A stretch of 20,248 nt of DNA from Gammaproteobacteria bacterium (GTDB taxonomy: Bacteria; Pseudomonadota; Gammaproteobacteria; Pseudomonadales; GM7GCV1): assembly GCA_030830945.1 (NCBI GenBank), contig JAURLY010000084.1, positions 1 through 20,248 on the forward strand, in the 5' to 3' direction. Position 1 is the stretch's first letter, and every line of letters starts with the position of its first letter. Of the stretch, positions 6,185 to 15,305 are shown in pieces. Under the pieces are notes generated by a model, which did not search any database, was not told where the DNA came from, and worked only from the letters and a program-made list of their open reading frames with translations. The position numbers and the translations under genes are program-made.

Positions 6185-9100
6185 TCCGTAATGGTTGAGT
6201 CAAATACCCTGACGGCAACCACCTCCGGGTCATCCACAGGTCCAGAAACCCGATAGCTCACACTCGACAAGCTATCCAGTTCGTCATCAAAAATCTTGCT
6301 GGCCAGCCAGACACCCGCAGCAGCCGGTAAACCACCAACTAACGCCGTTACCCAGGTCATATTTTGCCGGGCGGGCAAGGTCACTACGAGCTTGGCTTGA
6401 ACCTGCTCCAGATCAAGATCTATCTCACCATCAAACATCAAGCTTCCCGAAGACATCTCAACGGTAACCGGCGTCAGGGTTGTTACCCGATTTTCTTCCA
6501 GAACAAAGTCACCCACCAGCCTGTCGAAATAGGTTCCCTCAGCGGTGACATCCTTGAAGTCCAGGCGCAAACGCCTGGTCCAGGCGCCGGCATTAAACAG
6601 CCCAATCGCCTTCATCAAGGGGTGTACACTATTATTACTGGTAAAAAATTCTCCTCCAGATGCATCAATACCCATAATTCCGTTTAACTCTGCGTCTGAA
6701 TACTCAAACGGCGAACCCTGCCAATACAGGCTTGCATAAACCAAACCTTCCGAGCTATTTAGCGATGGTGTCATATCCAGCACTTTAAACAGATCGCCAA
6801 TATCCCCATATTCAAAGGTGAAGTTCGCTTCAGTGTACTGACCGTAGATGTCTATACCCCAAAAGATTGATGACTGACCTTCCTCCTGGGACAGCATGGC
6901 TGAATCCAGTCCACCTTGCAGATTGGATACCCATAAGCCAGTTTCAACAGGCCTCAATTCCCCGCTCCAGTGCCCCCTATCTGTTCCGTCAACTATGATT
7001 GACTGAAGATCAAACTGGATTTTCGGGAATTCCCGGGGGTCAACCACATCACTCGTGGAATGCTGCTGGGAATCGGCGTCTATGCTTTCAAGGTATTTGT
7101 TTATATCTATATAGTTCAAACCCAATTTTGGCGGAGTCTGCCCGTCCGTAAAATATCGATAGGTACCGCTGGCGTAGGCGGTTTCAAGACCTATATTCCA
7201 GGCGTCGTCCTGATAGTTCAGAAGCCCCTTTACTTGACCAAAACCAGATGAACCAATTGACAGATGGCCCACGTCGAAAATGAGTTCCGGGCTTAGCCCC
7301 CAAAATAACCCAGCTTCCGGCACTGTGTCCGAACCACTACCGTCCAGCATCTCTATCCAGGGGGTCAATTCCAGCTGTGGAAATCGAACTCGCCCTTTTG
7401 CAACACCTGCTTCTGGTTCTGGCAAATCCGCACCGTAAGAAAACCGAACACTTTTTACTTCACCCAAACCAGTTTCAGAGACTGTTTCCAGCTGAACCAA
7501 AGTGCTTTCAGCATGATCATTTACGTCTGGAAGTTGCCAGTTTATCTGGGTAAAAATGTCCTGGGTTTTTTCCAGCCTGACAGTTAATGGTGCTGAAAGT
7601 CCGGATGGTTTTGCCAATGGTGCCGGCAATTCCGACACTACCTGGGCCATGTCCGATTTAAATTCAAACACATGAGGTTTTTGCGAACGGACATCGGTAC
7701 TTATCTGCAAATCACCCGTAACGGTAGATTCTCCCTGAACACTTTCAAGTAAACCAAAGCCGAGCCAATCGACAATTGATTTCGCTTCCAAATCTCCTTC
7801 ACCTGTAATATGAACTACGGAGTTACTGATATCTTCCCTGATTTCAAGGTTCACGGGCGAATCCCAAATAAGCGCATTTAGGGACTCTGAGCGGAGCCCT
7901 GCCTGGTCGTAGTAGAGCTGCCCCTCAATATCGGACAAAGACAAATCAAGAGGCGCTATGTTTAACTGGTTACTAGAGAGGGCGACATCTATATCTGTCT
8001 GGATTTCCTCACGCTGTATGCTGTCCTTTATTGGTAAAACCAGCGATATCCCAGCACTGATTTCTCCCTGCAAATCCAGGTCGTCCAAGCCTTCGTTCAC
8101 CTGGTCTCTAAGGTTCGTCGTACGAATCAAATCCAAAGCGCTATTCGCCGGACCCACGGCCTGACTTTGTATCCTGAGTTGCCTGTTAGGCGAGCCACTC
8201 TCCCCTTGCAGAGTTGCTGCTGTATTTACCCAAACCTCAGTCGCGCCAAGATCAAGGTCAAGAATCCTTGCCTCTGAGCTGCGGGCATATACGTCTGAAT
8301 TTGATACCCAAATATCTGCTTCTGCGTCCGTCAGGTTTGGCCACCTTGGGAGGAAATCTAGTTCTGCCTGCTCTGTCCTGATATGCAGTTGCACAGTTCT
8401 ATGCTGTTCGGTTCCCGGGCGAGTTGAACCGCGGTAAATCATCCTCGCCTGCGGGACTTGTCCCGCAACCAAAGACTGTCCCAACCAATCCTTCAAACTC
8501 TGCGGCAAACGAACCGGCAAAAGGCTGGAAGTATGTTCTACGCCCGAATCTGTTAAACCTAAATATAAGGTTAACCCCACACCTGTTGGATGATCCGGGA
8601 ACATGGGAATGTCTGCAGCAAAGGCGCCTATAACTGAGCCCTGTACCGATATAGCTTCAATAGAATCGGAATAAACATGAACAAAGCGATCCTCTGTATC
8701 TATTTCCCAGGCGACAATGCCCTGTATCGCTTGATGTTCCAGCCATTGATCATAGGCCTGTGGATAGAGAATCCTGAAATCGGTTGAATCTATTTCTACC
8801 CTGCCGCCAAAATGATCCACGCCCAAACGACCAGATAGATTGCGAACAGCTGGCGCCCGGTTAAAACTATTCATACCGAATGATTTTAGGTCCGCGGTAA
8901 CCGACCAGTCCTGTGGGTTTTCCGCCGGAACTTCGAGATAAAATCGCTCAATTAAACCCTGCAGTTCGAGTGCAGATAGCTGATCCAAAAGGTTCTCCTG
9001 AACAATACCAATCTCAACGGCAGATTCGACCAAGCGTCCCACATCCAAACTGGGAAGTTGCAACCCATAGGAAACGTGCTGATCTGAAATTTTCCTGCTC

Positions 9101-10101
9101 AGGCGGAGATCAGGCAAGGCAATCTCATCATCACTCTTTCGAATGACCGGGTTAAGCAAATCGGCCTGCAAGCGTTCTTCTGAATAGGCAGCCACCAACG
9201 TGGTCTGAGCCTCTACAAGCCCTGAGTCCAACCCAATAATCGAACCCGGTATTTGATCAAAGACTAACTCTCCCTGAATCTGGATTTCTTCGTTGGCAAG
9301 TAAAGTCGCCCAGAAATCCGCACTCATGCGAGGGGCAGAAGCTAGCTCGGAATCTGAATCCGGCCAGAATTTTTCTCGAAAAAAATGATACAAACCACTG
9401 GCATCCTCTCCAGTGACTTTTAAATAGGCCAGTCCGTCCAGTTGAGAGAATTGGACCGCCGCGCCATTGAGCTCGGCAATAAATCGAAGCTGATTTTCAT
9501 CACTACCAAAATCTGCTTCCAGACTTAAGCGATGAAATCCCAGGGAATTCACCAGGCTCAGATTATGCATTCTCAAGCTGACACTAGTGCCGTTGAGCGA
9601 AGTTATATGGGCCCGCGCATCGCTGACCGAAACCAAACGACTATCAAGCAGCATCTTCTCGATAAAACTGCTGCCCCCAGACCCTGCATCAACGGCAATT
9701 CCAGCCACTTGCCAATGCCCCGATGCCAGCTCATGAACCTGCAATTTCAGCCCAATAACCTGAAATCGCGACCAAACCAGGCTCCAATTCTTTAAACTTG
9801 AGATAACGTCCGGCTTAACCGACAGCATGGACACGGTGCTTTGGTCGTCAGCCTCACCCAAAACAACATCATTGAGAATTAGATTTGGACCGAGCCCATG
9901 CCAGTCTGTATCAACCGAAGAAACCGAAACTGGCACACCCAAAATATCCGATAACTGCGCTACAGCATCGGCTGTCGAATCTTCAATATAGGAAACGAAC
10001 ATTCTGCCCGCAATCAAGAAACCCATGGTCAGAATAATTAAAATCGCCAACAACCATCGGGTGAGGTGGAAGCTGTGCTTAATAATTCGGATCCTTTTCA
10101 T
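6181..10101 (-). CDS. yhdP: YhdP family AsmA-like envelope protein (intermembrane phospholipid transport)
   Basis: The 1306-residue product has one N-terminal membrane anchor (about residues 14-35, LLAILIILTMGFLIAG) and a very long periplasmic region rich in beta strands. This is the build of YhdP/TamB/AsmA-family proteins, which form a lipid-conducting bridge between inner and outer membrane. E. coli YhdP is about 1266 residues. The C-terminal block MTWVTALVGGLPAAAGVWLA with VSYRVSGPVDDPEV is typical of the YhdP (TIGR02099) subfamily. It is the last gene of the mreB-led cluster, 42 bases after rng, the same place as in Pseudomonas. No clear ribosome binding site is seen. The gene ends in the stop codon of the opposing darP gene, and no terminator hairpin is visible between them. 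The frame is intact over its whole length. Confidence 0.92.
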   Translation of the reverse strand: MKRIRIIKHSFHLTRWLLAILIILTMGFLIAGRMFVSYIEDSTADAVAQLSDILGVPVSVSSVDTDWHGLGPNLILNDVVLGEADDQSTVSMLSVKPDVISSLKNWSLVWSRFQVIGLKLQVHELASGHWQVAGIAVDAGSGGSSFIEKMLLDSRLVSVSDARAHITSLNGTSVSLRMHNLSLVNSLGFHRLSLEADFGSDENQLRFIAELNGAAVQFSQLDGLAYLKVTGEDASGLYHFFREKFWPDSDSELASAPRMSADFWATLLANEEIQIQGELVFDQIPGSIIGLDSGLVEAQTTLVAAYSEERLQADLLNPVIRKSDDEIALPDLRLSRKISDQHVSYGLQLPSLDVGRLVESAVEIGIVQENLLDQLSALELQGLIERFYLEVPAENPQDWSVTADLKSFGMNSFNRAPAVRNLSGRLGVDHFGGRVEIDSTDFRILYPQAYDQWLEHQAIQGIVAWEIDTEDRFVHVYSDSIEAISVQGSVIGAFAADIPMFPDHPTGVGLTLYLGLTDSGVEHTSSLLPVRLPQSLKDWLGQSLVAGQVPQARMIYRGSTRPGTEQHRTVQLHIRTEQAELDFLPRWPNLTDAEADIWVSNSDVYARSSEARILDLDLGATEVWVNTAATLQGESGSPNRQLRIQSQAVGPANSALDLIRTTNLRDQVNEGLDDLDLQGEISAGISLVLPIKDSIQREEIQTDIDVALSSNQLNIAPLDLSLSDIEGQLYYDQAGLRSESLNALIWDSPVNLEIREDISNSVVHITGEGDLEAKSIVDWLGFGLLESVQGESTVTGDLQISTDVRSQKPHVFEFKSDMAQVVSELPAPLAKPSGLSAPLTVRLEKTQDIFTQINWQLPDVNDHAESTLVQLETVSETGLGEVKSVRFSYGADLPEPEAGVAKGRVRFPQLELTPWIEMLDGSGSDTVPEAGLFWGLSPELIFDVGHLSIGSSGFGQVKGLLNYQDDAWNIGLETAYASGTYRYFTDGQTPPKLGLNYIDINKYLESIDADSQQHSTSDVVDPREFPKIQFDLQSIIVDGTDRGHWSGELRPVETGLWVSNLQGGLDSAMLSQEEGQSSIFWGIDIYGQYTEANFTFEYGDIGDLFKVLDMTPSLNSSEGLVYASLYWQGSPFEYSDAELNGIMGIDASGGEFFTSNNSVHPLMKAIGLFNAGAWTRRLRLDFKDVTAEGTYFDRLVGDFVLEENRVTTLTPVTVEMSSGSLMFDGEIDLDLEQVQAKLVVTLPARQNMTWVTALVGGLPAAAGVWLASKIFDDELDSLSSVSYRVSGPVDDPEVVAVRVFDSTITD

Positions 10102-10143
10102 AATTTACAGACGTTGACTCTCTAACTGGACGCTAAGGTAGAA

Positions 10144-11622
10144 TCAAGCTGGAATGATGTCGTACTGCTCCTGGCCATAGAGCAACTCGACCTGAAGCTG
10201 GATTGGGTGACCGATAAACGTTTCCAGCTCAGCAACATTGTCTGACTCCTCATCGAGCAAACGATCAATCACTGGCTGCGAAGCCAGTACAAGTATTTTT
10301 TCACATTCAAACTGGCGACTTTCACGCGTGATTTCCCGAAAAATTTCCAGACAGATTGTTTCAGCTGATTTGAGTTGCCCACGGCCCTGACAGTGCGGAC
10401 ATGGTTCACAAAGGGACTGCCCCAGACTTTCGCGGATGCGCTTACGCGTCATTTCGATCAGTCCCAAATCAGAAACTGCTGTTAGCGAAGTTCGGGCTCT
10501 ATCTTTCTCCAGGGCTTTCTCAAATGTTCGCTGAACCTGGCGACGATGCTCAGGTTCAACCATATCAATGAAATCGACGATAATAATGCCGCCCAGATTG
10601 CGTAAGCGAAGCTGCCTCGCCAGAGAAGAGGCAGCCTCAAGATTGGTTTTAAAAATGGTTTCTTCCAGTTTTCGAGTTCCCACATAGGTGCCGGTATTCA
10701 CATCTACCGTGGTCATGGCTTCTGTTTGTTCGATAATTAGATAACCTCCGGACTTGAGGTCGACGCGCTTGTGCAACGCTTTTTCTATTTCATCTTCAAC
10801 GCTATACAGATCAAAAAGTGGACGCTGGCCTTGATATAAAAAAACCCTGTTACTTAATTCGGGGGAGTAGCGATTGGTAAATTCGATGATCTTTTCGTAG
10901 GTCTCGCGTGAATCAATGCGAATTTTTTCCAGGTTCGGATGAGACATATCCCTGAGAGACCGCAATGCCAGACTCATATCCCGATAAACCAGGGACGGCA
11001 CTTTTTTCTCTGTCAAATCGGCCGTTCGGTCAATCCAGAGTTTCTGCAAAAAAAGCATGTCCGACAGCAGTTCATCGCGGCTTGCACCCTCTGCGATAGT
11101 GCGAACAATGTAGCCGCCACTGGACACCTGCTCATCATTGCTGCAAATGTCCGTCACAATATCGCGAAGCCTCTGTCGCTCTTCTTCAGACTCTATTCTC
11201 TGGGAAACTCCGATATGCGAGTTGTTTGGCATGTACACAAGGTAACGAGAGCTGAGAGATAAATGCGTAGTAAGTCTGGCGCCTTTCGTCCCCATTGGTG
11301 CCTTGACCACTTGAACAAGTAATGTTTTTCCCTCGTGAACCCTGGTATGTATGTCTAGTTCAGCATCGTCGATTAACTCCATTCCCTCGCCGTCGAGCTG
11401 CGGAATGTCTGACGCATGCAAGAATCCAGCGCGATCAAGGCCTATGTCTACAAAGGCCGCCTGCATGCCAGGCAATACACGATTGACCTTTCCCCTGTAG
11501 ACATTACCCACAATACTGGAACTGCGTTGACGCTCTATCTGAACTTCTTGCAGCACACCGTTTTCCACCAGTGCAACACGGGTCTCATTGGGGGTTACAT
11601 TAATTAGTAATTCTTCGCTCAT
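10144..11622 (-). CDS. rng: Ribonuclease G
   Basis: RNase G is an endoribonuclease of the RNase E family that matures the 5' end of 16S rRNA and decays some mRNAs. The start is set at 11622 to give MSEELLINVTPNETRVALVENG, matching the conserved family start; an in-frame ATG at 11643 would add seven unconserved residues. The product is 492 residues (E. coli 489). The S1 domain spans about 35-125. The metal-binding aspartates fit Asp307 in TTVDVNTGTYVG and Asp350 in IIIVDFIDM. The zinc-link motif is CPHCQGRG (Cys408, Cys411), with an extra Cys405 just before it. The long C-terminal scaffold of RNase E is absent, which separates it from Rne. It lies between maf and yhdP in the conserved cell-shape cluster. 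Confidence 0.95.
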   Translation of the reverse strand: MSEELLINVTPNETRVALVENGVLQEVQIERQRSSSIVGNVYRGKVNRVLPGMQAAFVDIGLDRAGFLHASDIPQLDGEGMELIDDAELDIHTRVHEGKTLLVQVVKAPMGTKGARLTTHLSLSSRYLVYMPNNSHIGVSQRIESEEERQRLRDIVTDICSNDEQVSSGGYIVRTIAEGASRDELLSDMLFLQKLWIDRTADLTEKKVPSLVYRDMSLALRSLRDMSHPNLEKIRIDSRETYEKIIEFTNRYSPELSNRVFLYQGQRPLFDLYSVEDEIEKALHKRVDLKSGGYLIIEQTEAMTTVDVNTGTYVGTRKLEETIFKTNLEAASSLARQLRLRNLGGIIIVDFIDMVEPEHRRQVQRTFEKALEKDRARTSLTAVSDLGLIEMTRKRIRESLGQSLCEPCPHCQGRGQLKSAETICLEIFREITRESRQFECEKILVLASQPVIDRLLDEESDNVAELETFIGHPIQLQVELLYGQEQYDIIPA

Positions 11623-11698
11623 AAATCTGAAAAACCCTGGCACCCATATTTTGAGAAATGGTAAAAATGAATCTGCCCCCTGTGGAGAAGAGGGATTT

Positions 11699-12286
11699 TT
11701 ATTCTTTGTTGTTGGTCAGTATGCCAAAGTTAGAAAGAATTTCCGCAGTTTCAAACAGCGGCAATCCCATAACACCGGTATAACTCCCATCGATCCTGCG
11801 GACAAAACGGGCACCCAATCCCTGAATCCCATATCCTCCGGCTTTATCTGGCGGCTCACCGGTATGCCAATACCAATCAATATCGCTATCCGTTAGCCCG
11901 CAAAAATAAACATGGGTTTCACTCAGGACAGACTTTGTTTCCGTATCCGATTTAACAACTACCGAAGTAAGCACTTGATGCTGACGACCAGATAGCGATT
12001 GCATCATGGTTCTAAAATCGTCATAGCCAGATGGTTTGCCAAGGATTTTGTTATCAATGACAACCGTAGTATCTGATGACAAAATTAGACGATCTGGTTT
12101 GCCCCATTTTGCCCAGGCCGCTTCTGCCTTCTCATGAGCCATACGCGTCACGTACTCTTTTGGCAATTCTGACTCATATGGGGTCTCGTCAATCGCAACT
12201 GTCTTCTGTTGAAAGCGAATCTCGAGTTGTTGAAGAAGTTCTTTGCGGCGAGGCGAAGCAGACGCCAGTATCAGTTTCAGAGTCAA
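11699..12286 (-). CDS. maf: Maf-family nucleoside triphosphate pyrophosphatase (YhdE-like, dTTP/UTP-type)
   Basis: Maf proteins hydrolyse non-canonical or pyrimidine NTPs to monophosphates and have been linked to division arrest. The product carries the family marks LILASASPRRKELL (5-18), SSDTTVVID (70-78), LGKPSGYDD (82-90) and the YhdE-type ending DKAGGYGIQGLGARFVRRIDGSYTGVMGLPL (147-177). The last block favours the dTTPase/UTPase subgroup over YceF. No ATG exists at the right place. The only start matching family length (195 residues) is TTG at 12286, which overlaps the mreD stop as TTGA and has AGG six bases upstream. The frame stays open much further upstream, but that part lies inside mreD and is not conserved. 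Translation is probably coupled to mreD. Confidence 0.92.
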   Translation of the reverse strand: MTLKLILASASPRRKELLQQLEIRFQQKTVAIDETPYESELPKEYVTRMAHEKAEAAWAKWGKPDRLILSSDTTVVIDNKILGKPSGYDDFRTMMQSLSGRQHQVLTSVVVKSDTETKSVLSETHVYFCGLTDSDIDWYWHTGEPPDKAGGYGIQGLGARFVRRIDGSYTGVMGLPLFETAEILSNFGILTNNKE

Positions 12287-12780
12287 CTGAGGCCTGCCCT
12301 GGCTGATGGCCGCTTTCGCGTCATGCGCATTGCAATAAACATTACAGGCACCCAAAACAAGCTGGTAACCAATACGGAAAGGAGTGAATTCAGCGTTGGA
12401 ATCTGACCAAAACCCAGGGCAACAACCCAACTGTGAATAAATTTAACCAACATGAGGCCTATAAAAATCGCCAGTAACTGGTTGGGTAAAGCCTGCATCC
12501 GGATCCGGTCGCGGACTGACTGGGCAACATAAGCAAGTGCCACCAAACCTATAGCGTGCTGCCCGATAGGTGCCAGAGACACCACATCCTGGGCAAGGCC
12601 AATGGCAAACGCCAAAGCAAGTGGCATACCCTGTGGCCGATATATTGAAAATAATGCCACCAGCAACGCCAGCATATCGATGCGAATATATCCAAAACCT
12701 GGTATTTGAGTAATATAGAAAAGCAGACAGATAGGCAACAGGCCTATCCAATCAGAAAGACGGAGCTGAATCTCCTGCAT
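12283..12780 (-). CDS. mreD: Rod shape-determining membrane protein MreD
   Basis: MreD is a small inner-membrane protein of the elongasome that works with MreB, MreC, RodA and PBP2 to direct lateral wall synthesis. The 165-residue product is strongly hydrophobic, with five or six membrane segments. It starts MQEIQLRLSDWIGLLPICLL and contains the typical PLALAFAIGLAQDVVSLAPIG region (about 52-72). The family is poorly conserved in sequence, so position between mreC and maf is part of the evidence. The start is 9 bases after the mreC stop, with AGG about 8 bases upstream of the ATG. The stop overlaps the TTG start of maf. Confidence 0.93.
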   Translation of the reverse strand: MQEIQLRLSDWIGLLPICLLFYITQIPGFGYIRIDMLALLVALFSIYRPQGMPLALAFAIGLAQDVVSLAPIGQHAIGLVALAYVAQSVRDRIRMQALPNQLLAIFIGLMLVKFIHSWVVALGFGQIPTLNSLLSVLVTSLFWVPVMFIAMRMTRKRPSARAGLS

Positions 12781-12789
12781 CCCCGTAAC

Positions 12790-13710
12790 CTATTCCTCGG
12801 CCGATATTGATTCAGCAGAGTTCCCGCTTTCTTCTGCATCTGAAGCAATTTCAGGAGATCTGGCAGAAGAATTAATTTGCTGCCGCTCACTAAAAACCAG
12901 TAGTAATTGGTTGCTGGTTTGCAGGCCAGCAGAGGGTTCGACAATTACCTGCAGGAAAGGCGAGGAACTATCCACCTCAACAGAAACAACCGTGCCTAAG
13001 GGGTAACCGCGGGGGAATTTTTCGGCTAGGCCAGAGCTCACCAATTCATCACCGACCTGGATATCCATAGTGGGGGCGACATTGCGCAAGCGCAGCTCAT
13101 TGTAGTCCCCTGTTCCTGCCGCAATTGCACGTGCTGAGGATCGCAGCACCTCAACCGGAATCGCATGCTCCCGGTCGGAGATCAGGATAATTTCGCTGTT
13201 TTCTTCACCTACAATGCGGACCTGACCAAACACACCACCAGCATCAATTACCGGTTGACCTTCTTGCACATTATCCAGTCGTCCTCGATCGATAATCAGC
13301 CGATGAGTTTCAGTATCCGGGGGTGTACCTACCAACTCGGCAATCAATACCCTTTCTTCCACCAGCTCTGATGCACCAAGGAGCTGTCGCATTCGAACGT
13401 TTTCAGCTTTGAGGGACGCCAACTGCAGTGAGTGACGCTGCAAGATCAAATTTTCATCTTCCAATCGCTCACGCTCTGCCAGCAATTCTTCCCTGGTCAT
13501 CAGGGTCTCTTCACCCCAATCACTCAGATTCGAGGCAACATCGGTGATGTGATAGATAGGGGATACCAGATCGACAAAGACCGCCTTGGCCGGCTGCAGA
13601 ACATTGGTAAAGGTGCTGAGAAAAATCAGCACCAACCCAATCAGAATAAAGAGAATTAGACCGCTAAAGGAAACGGGGCCACGACGGAATATATGCTTTT
13701 GGCTCGCCAT
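12790..13710 (-). CDS. mreC: Rod shape-determining protein MreC
   Basis: MreC is a bitopic, mostly periplasmic elongasome protein that binds PBP2 and MreD. The 306-residue product has a short basic cytoplasmic tail (MASQKHIFRR), one membrane helix (about 14-33, FSGLILFILIGLVLIFLSTF) and a predicted coiled coil (about 68-112, ELLAERERLEDENLILQRHS). Two beta-domains follow, with family stretches such as LIIDRGRLDNVQEGQPVID and VGDELVSSGLAEKFPRGYPLG. The C-terminal tail is rich in Ser, Ala and Glu and looks disordered. AGGA lies 8 bases before the ATG but falls inside a potential hairpin with the end of mreB (see the 13715-13756 entry). Confidence 0.96.
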   Translation of the reverse strand: MASQKHIFRRGPVSFSGLILFILIGLVLIFLSTFTNVLQPAKAVFVDLVSPIYHITDVASNLSDWGEETLMTREELLAERERLEDENLILQRHSLQLASLKAENVRMRQLLGASELVEERVLIAELVGTPPDTETHRLIIDRGRLDNVQEGQPVIDAGGVFGQVRIVGEENSEIILISDREHAIPVEVLRSSARAIAAGTGDYNELRLRNVAPTMDIQVGDELVSSGLAEKFPRGYPLGTVVSVEVDSSSPFLQVIVEPSAGLQTSNQLLLVFSERQQINSSARSPEIASDAEESGNSAESISAEE

Positions 13711-13714
13711 GGGT

Positions 13715-13756
13715 TAGTTCCTGTGTTTGCGGCCGGAAAGCACAGAATAGGAACTT
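13715..13756 (-). promoter_or_regulatory. mreB-mreC intercistronic hairpin covering the mreC ribosome binding site
   Basis: In the mRNA, AGUUC just after the first U of the mreB stop region pairs with GAACU, and CUGUG pairs with CACAG. This leaves a five-base bulge and a 15-base loop that itself contains CGGCCG. The 3' arm includes AGGA, the only plausible ribosome binding site for mreC, 8 bases before its ATG. The 5' arm touches the mreB stop codon. A terminating mreB ribosome would keep the hairpin open, so this could couple and limit MreC synthesis. The pairing is seen in the sequence; the role is inference. Confidence 0.45.
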
Positions 13757-14789
13757 AGTAAGACAGCAATTCCAGCTGTCGACGATCGAGCATCTCCAAA
13801 ACCTTGCCGCCACCGCGAGCTACGCAGGTCAAAGGATCTTCTGCAACAATCACGGGCAATCCAGTCTCATGCGTAAGCAACCGATCGATATCTCGCAACA
13901 ACGCACCGCCACCCGTTAGAACAATTCCACGCTCAGCAATATCGGAGGCCAGCTCCGGGGGAGATTGCTCCAATGCACGCTTAACTGCCTGGACAATCGT
14001 CGCCAACGGCTCCTGAAGCGCTTCAAGTACCTCATCGTTACTTAGGGTAAAACTCTTTGGCACACCCTCAGCCAGGTTTCGACCGCGAACATCAATTTCC
14101 CTAACTTCACTTCCGGCAAACGCGGTACCAATTTCATGTTTGATACGTTCTGCAGTTGCATCACCAATGACGCTGCCATACTTGCGGCGTACATAACTGG
14201 TGATGGCCTCATCAAAGCGGTCACCACCAATTCGCACCGAGTCTGAATACACCGTACCGCTTAAAGACAAAATTGCTATCTCTGAGGTACCGCCACCAAT
14301 ATCGACAACCATGGAACCACTGGCTTCCTCGACAGGCAGCCCGGCGCCAATTGCAGCAGCCATTGGCTCATCGATCAAATGTACGACACGCGCCCCGGCA
14401 CTTAGCACGGACTCACGAATAGCTCGTTTCTCAACTTCAGTGGCCTGACATGGCACACAAACCAATACGCGCGGACTTGGCGTGAACCACTTGGACTGAT
14501 GCACTTTTCGAATAAAGTGCTGTAACATTTTCTCAGTCACCTGGAAGTCGGCAATCACACCATCTTTCAATGGACGAATGGCAACAATATTGCCCGGGGT
14601 ACGGCCAAGCATGCGTTTGGCATCAATGCCCACGGCCTCGACAACTTTCTGTCCATGGGAATTTCTTATAGCCACAACCGAGGGCTCATTGAGCACAATC
14701 TCGCGATCGCGCATATAAATCAGGGTGTTCGCTGTTCCAAGATCAATGGAAAGATCGTTTGAGAAGAGTCCACTAAGGGTTTTCCACAT
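13755..14789 (-). CDS. mreB: Rod shape-determining actin homologue MreB
   Basis: MreB forms ATP-dependent filaments under the inner membrane that organise cell-wall elongation and rod shape. The 344-residue product is close to the E. coli length (347). It starts with an amphipathic membrane-binding stretch (MWKTLSGLFS). The actin-fold nucleotide motifs are all present: phosphate 1 at DLGTANTLIY (16-25), phosphate 2 at VVDIGGGTSEIAI (161-173) and the adenosine motif at GIVLTGGGALLRDID (288-302). EPMAAAIGAGLP (141-152) is also typical. It is the first gene of the leftward cluster mreB-mreC-mreD-maf-rng-yhdP and diverges from gatC. Confidence 0.98.
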   Translation of the reverse strand: MWKTLSGLFSNDLSIDLGTANTLIYMRDREIVLNEPSVVAIRNSHGQKVVEAVGIDAKRMLGRTPGNIVAIRPLKDGVIADFQVTEKMLQHFIRKVHQSKWFTPSPRVLVCVPCQATEVEKRAIRESVLSAGARVVHLIDEPMAAAIGAGLPVEEASGSMVVDIGGGTSEIAILSLSGTVYSDSVRIGGDRFDEAITSYVRRKYGSVIGDATAERIKHEIGTAFAGSEVREIDVRGRNLAEGVPKSFTLSNDEVLEALQEPLATIVQAVKRALEQSPPELASDIAERGIVLTGGGALLRDIDRLLTHETGLPVIVAEDPLTCVARGGGKVLEMLDRRQLELLSY

Positions 14790-14963
14790 CGTGTCGGGTC
14801 CAAATATAGGCAGGGTTCTGTTAAGCGTGCGAATGTACCAACCGCGGGGATTCAGGGCAAGCCGTAAATATGGTAACTTAGCGCCCGCTTAACGCCGAGC
14901 TGGAATTTTTCGCTCGCCGTCACAATCATTTTGACAACTACAATACATTTTCGGAAGACCATC
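14790..14963. other. Divergent mreB-gatC intergenic region
   Basis: These 174 bases separate the two divergent clusters. A moderate promoter candidate faces mreB (14832-14860). On the gatC side I see a ribosome binding site (GGAAG, 14953-14957) but no convincing promoter pair: TTGACA at 14931-14936 is too close to the start codon, and TACAAT at 14939-14944 has no -35 at a normal distance. The gatC promoter therefore remains unassigned. Confidence 0.6.
14832..14860 (-). promoter_or_regulatory. Candidate sigma70 promoter for the mreB cluster
   Basis: On the minus strand, TTGCCC (14860-14855; 4 of 6 to -35) is followed after 17 bases by TACATT (14837-14832; 4 of 6 to -10). A start near 14825 would give a leader of about 36 bases before the mreB ATG. 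Both boxes are moderate matches; the spacing and position are what support it. Confidence 0.4.
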
Positions 14964-15251
14964 ATGTCCCTTGAACGTACTGATATTGAAAAGCTGGCAC
15001 TGCTTGCCCGCATAAATATTTCCGACAGCGAAAGCCAACAGGTTACGGAAAGAATCGGTGCCGTTCTCAATCTGGTAGACCAGCTTCAGGCACAGGATAC
15101 AGAGGGTGTCGAGCCCATGGCGCACCCCATGGACGCTACCCAAATACTACGTGCCGATGAAGTGACTGAGTCCAATGACCGCGAAAACCTGATGAGTAAT
15201 GCCCCTGCCACGGAAGAGGGCTTGTTCCTTGTACCAAAAGTCATCGAATAA
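14964..15251 (+). CDS. gatC: Asp/Glu-tRNA amidotransferase subunit C
   Basis: GatC is the small subunit that wraps around GatA and GatB and stabilises the GatCAB complex, which converts misacylated Asp-tRNA(Asn) or Glu-tRNA(Gln) to the amidated forms. The start at 14964 gives MSLERTDIEKLALLARINIS, the conserved family beginning, with GGAAG six bases upstream; an earlier in-frame TTG adds 11 unconserved residues. The 95-residue length is typical. Other family marks are LNLVDQLQAQDTEGVEPMAH (about 36-55) and the C-terminal GLFLVPKVIE. It diverges from mreB and leads the gatC-gatA-gatB unit, the same arrangement as in Pseudomonas. Confidence 0.95.
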   Translation: MSLERTDIEKLALLARINISDSESQQVTERIGAVLNLVDQLQAQDTEGVEPMAHPMDATQILRADEVTESNDRENLMSNAPATEEGLFLVPKVIE

Positions 15252-15305
15252 CCGGGCGACTATATCTAGATCCGCTATCAATCGAATTAGAGAAATTTCC
15301 AAAGC

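Noticed and set aside
14931..14944. Perfect TTGACA followed closely by TACAAT before gatC
   Set aside because: The two hexamers are only 2 bases apart, so they cannot form one promoter; neither has a partner at normal spacing.
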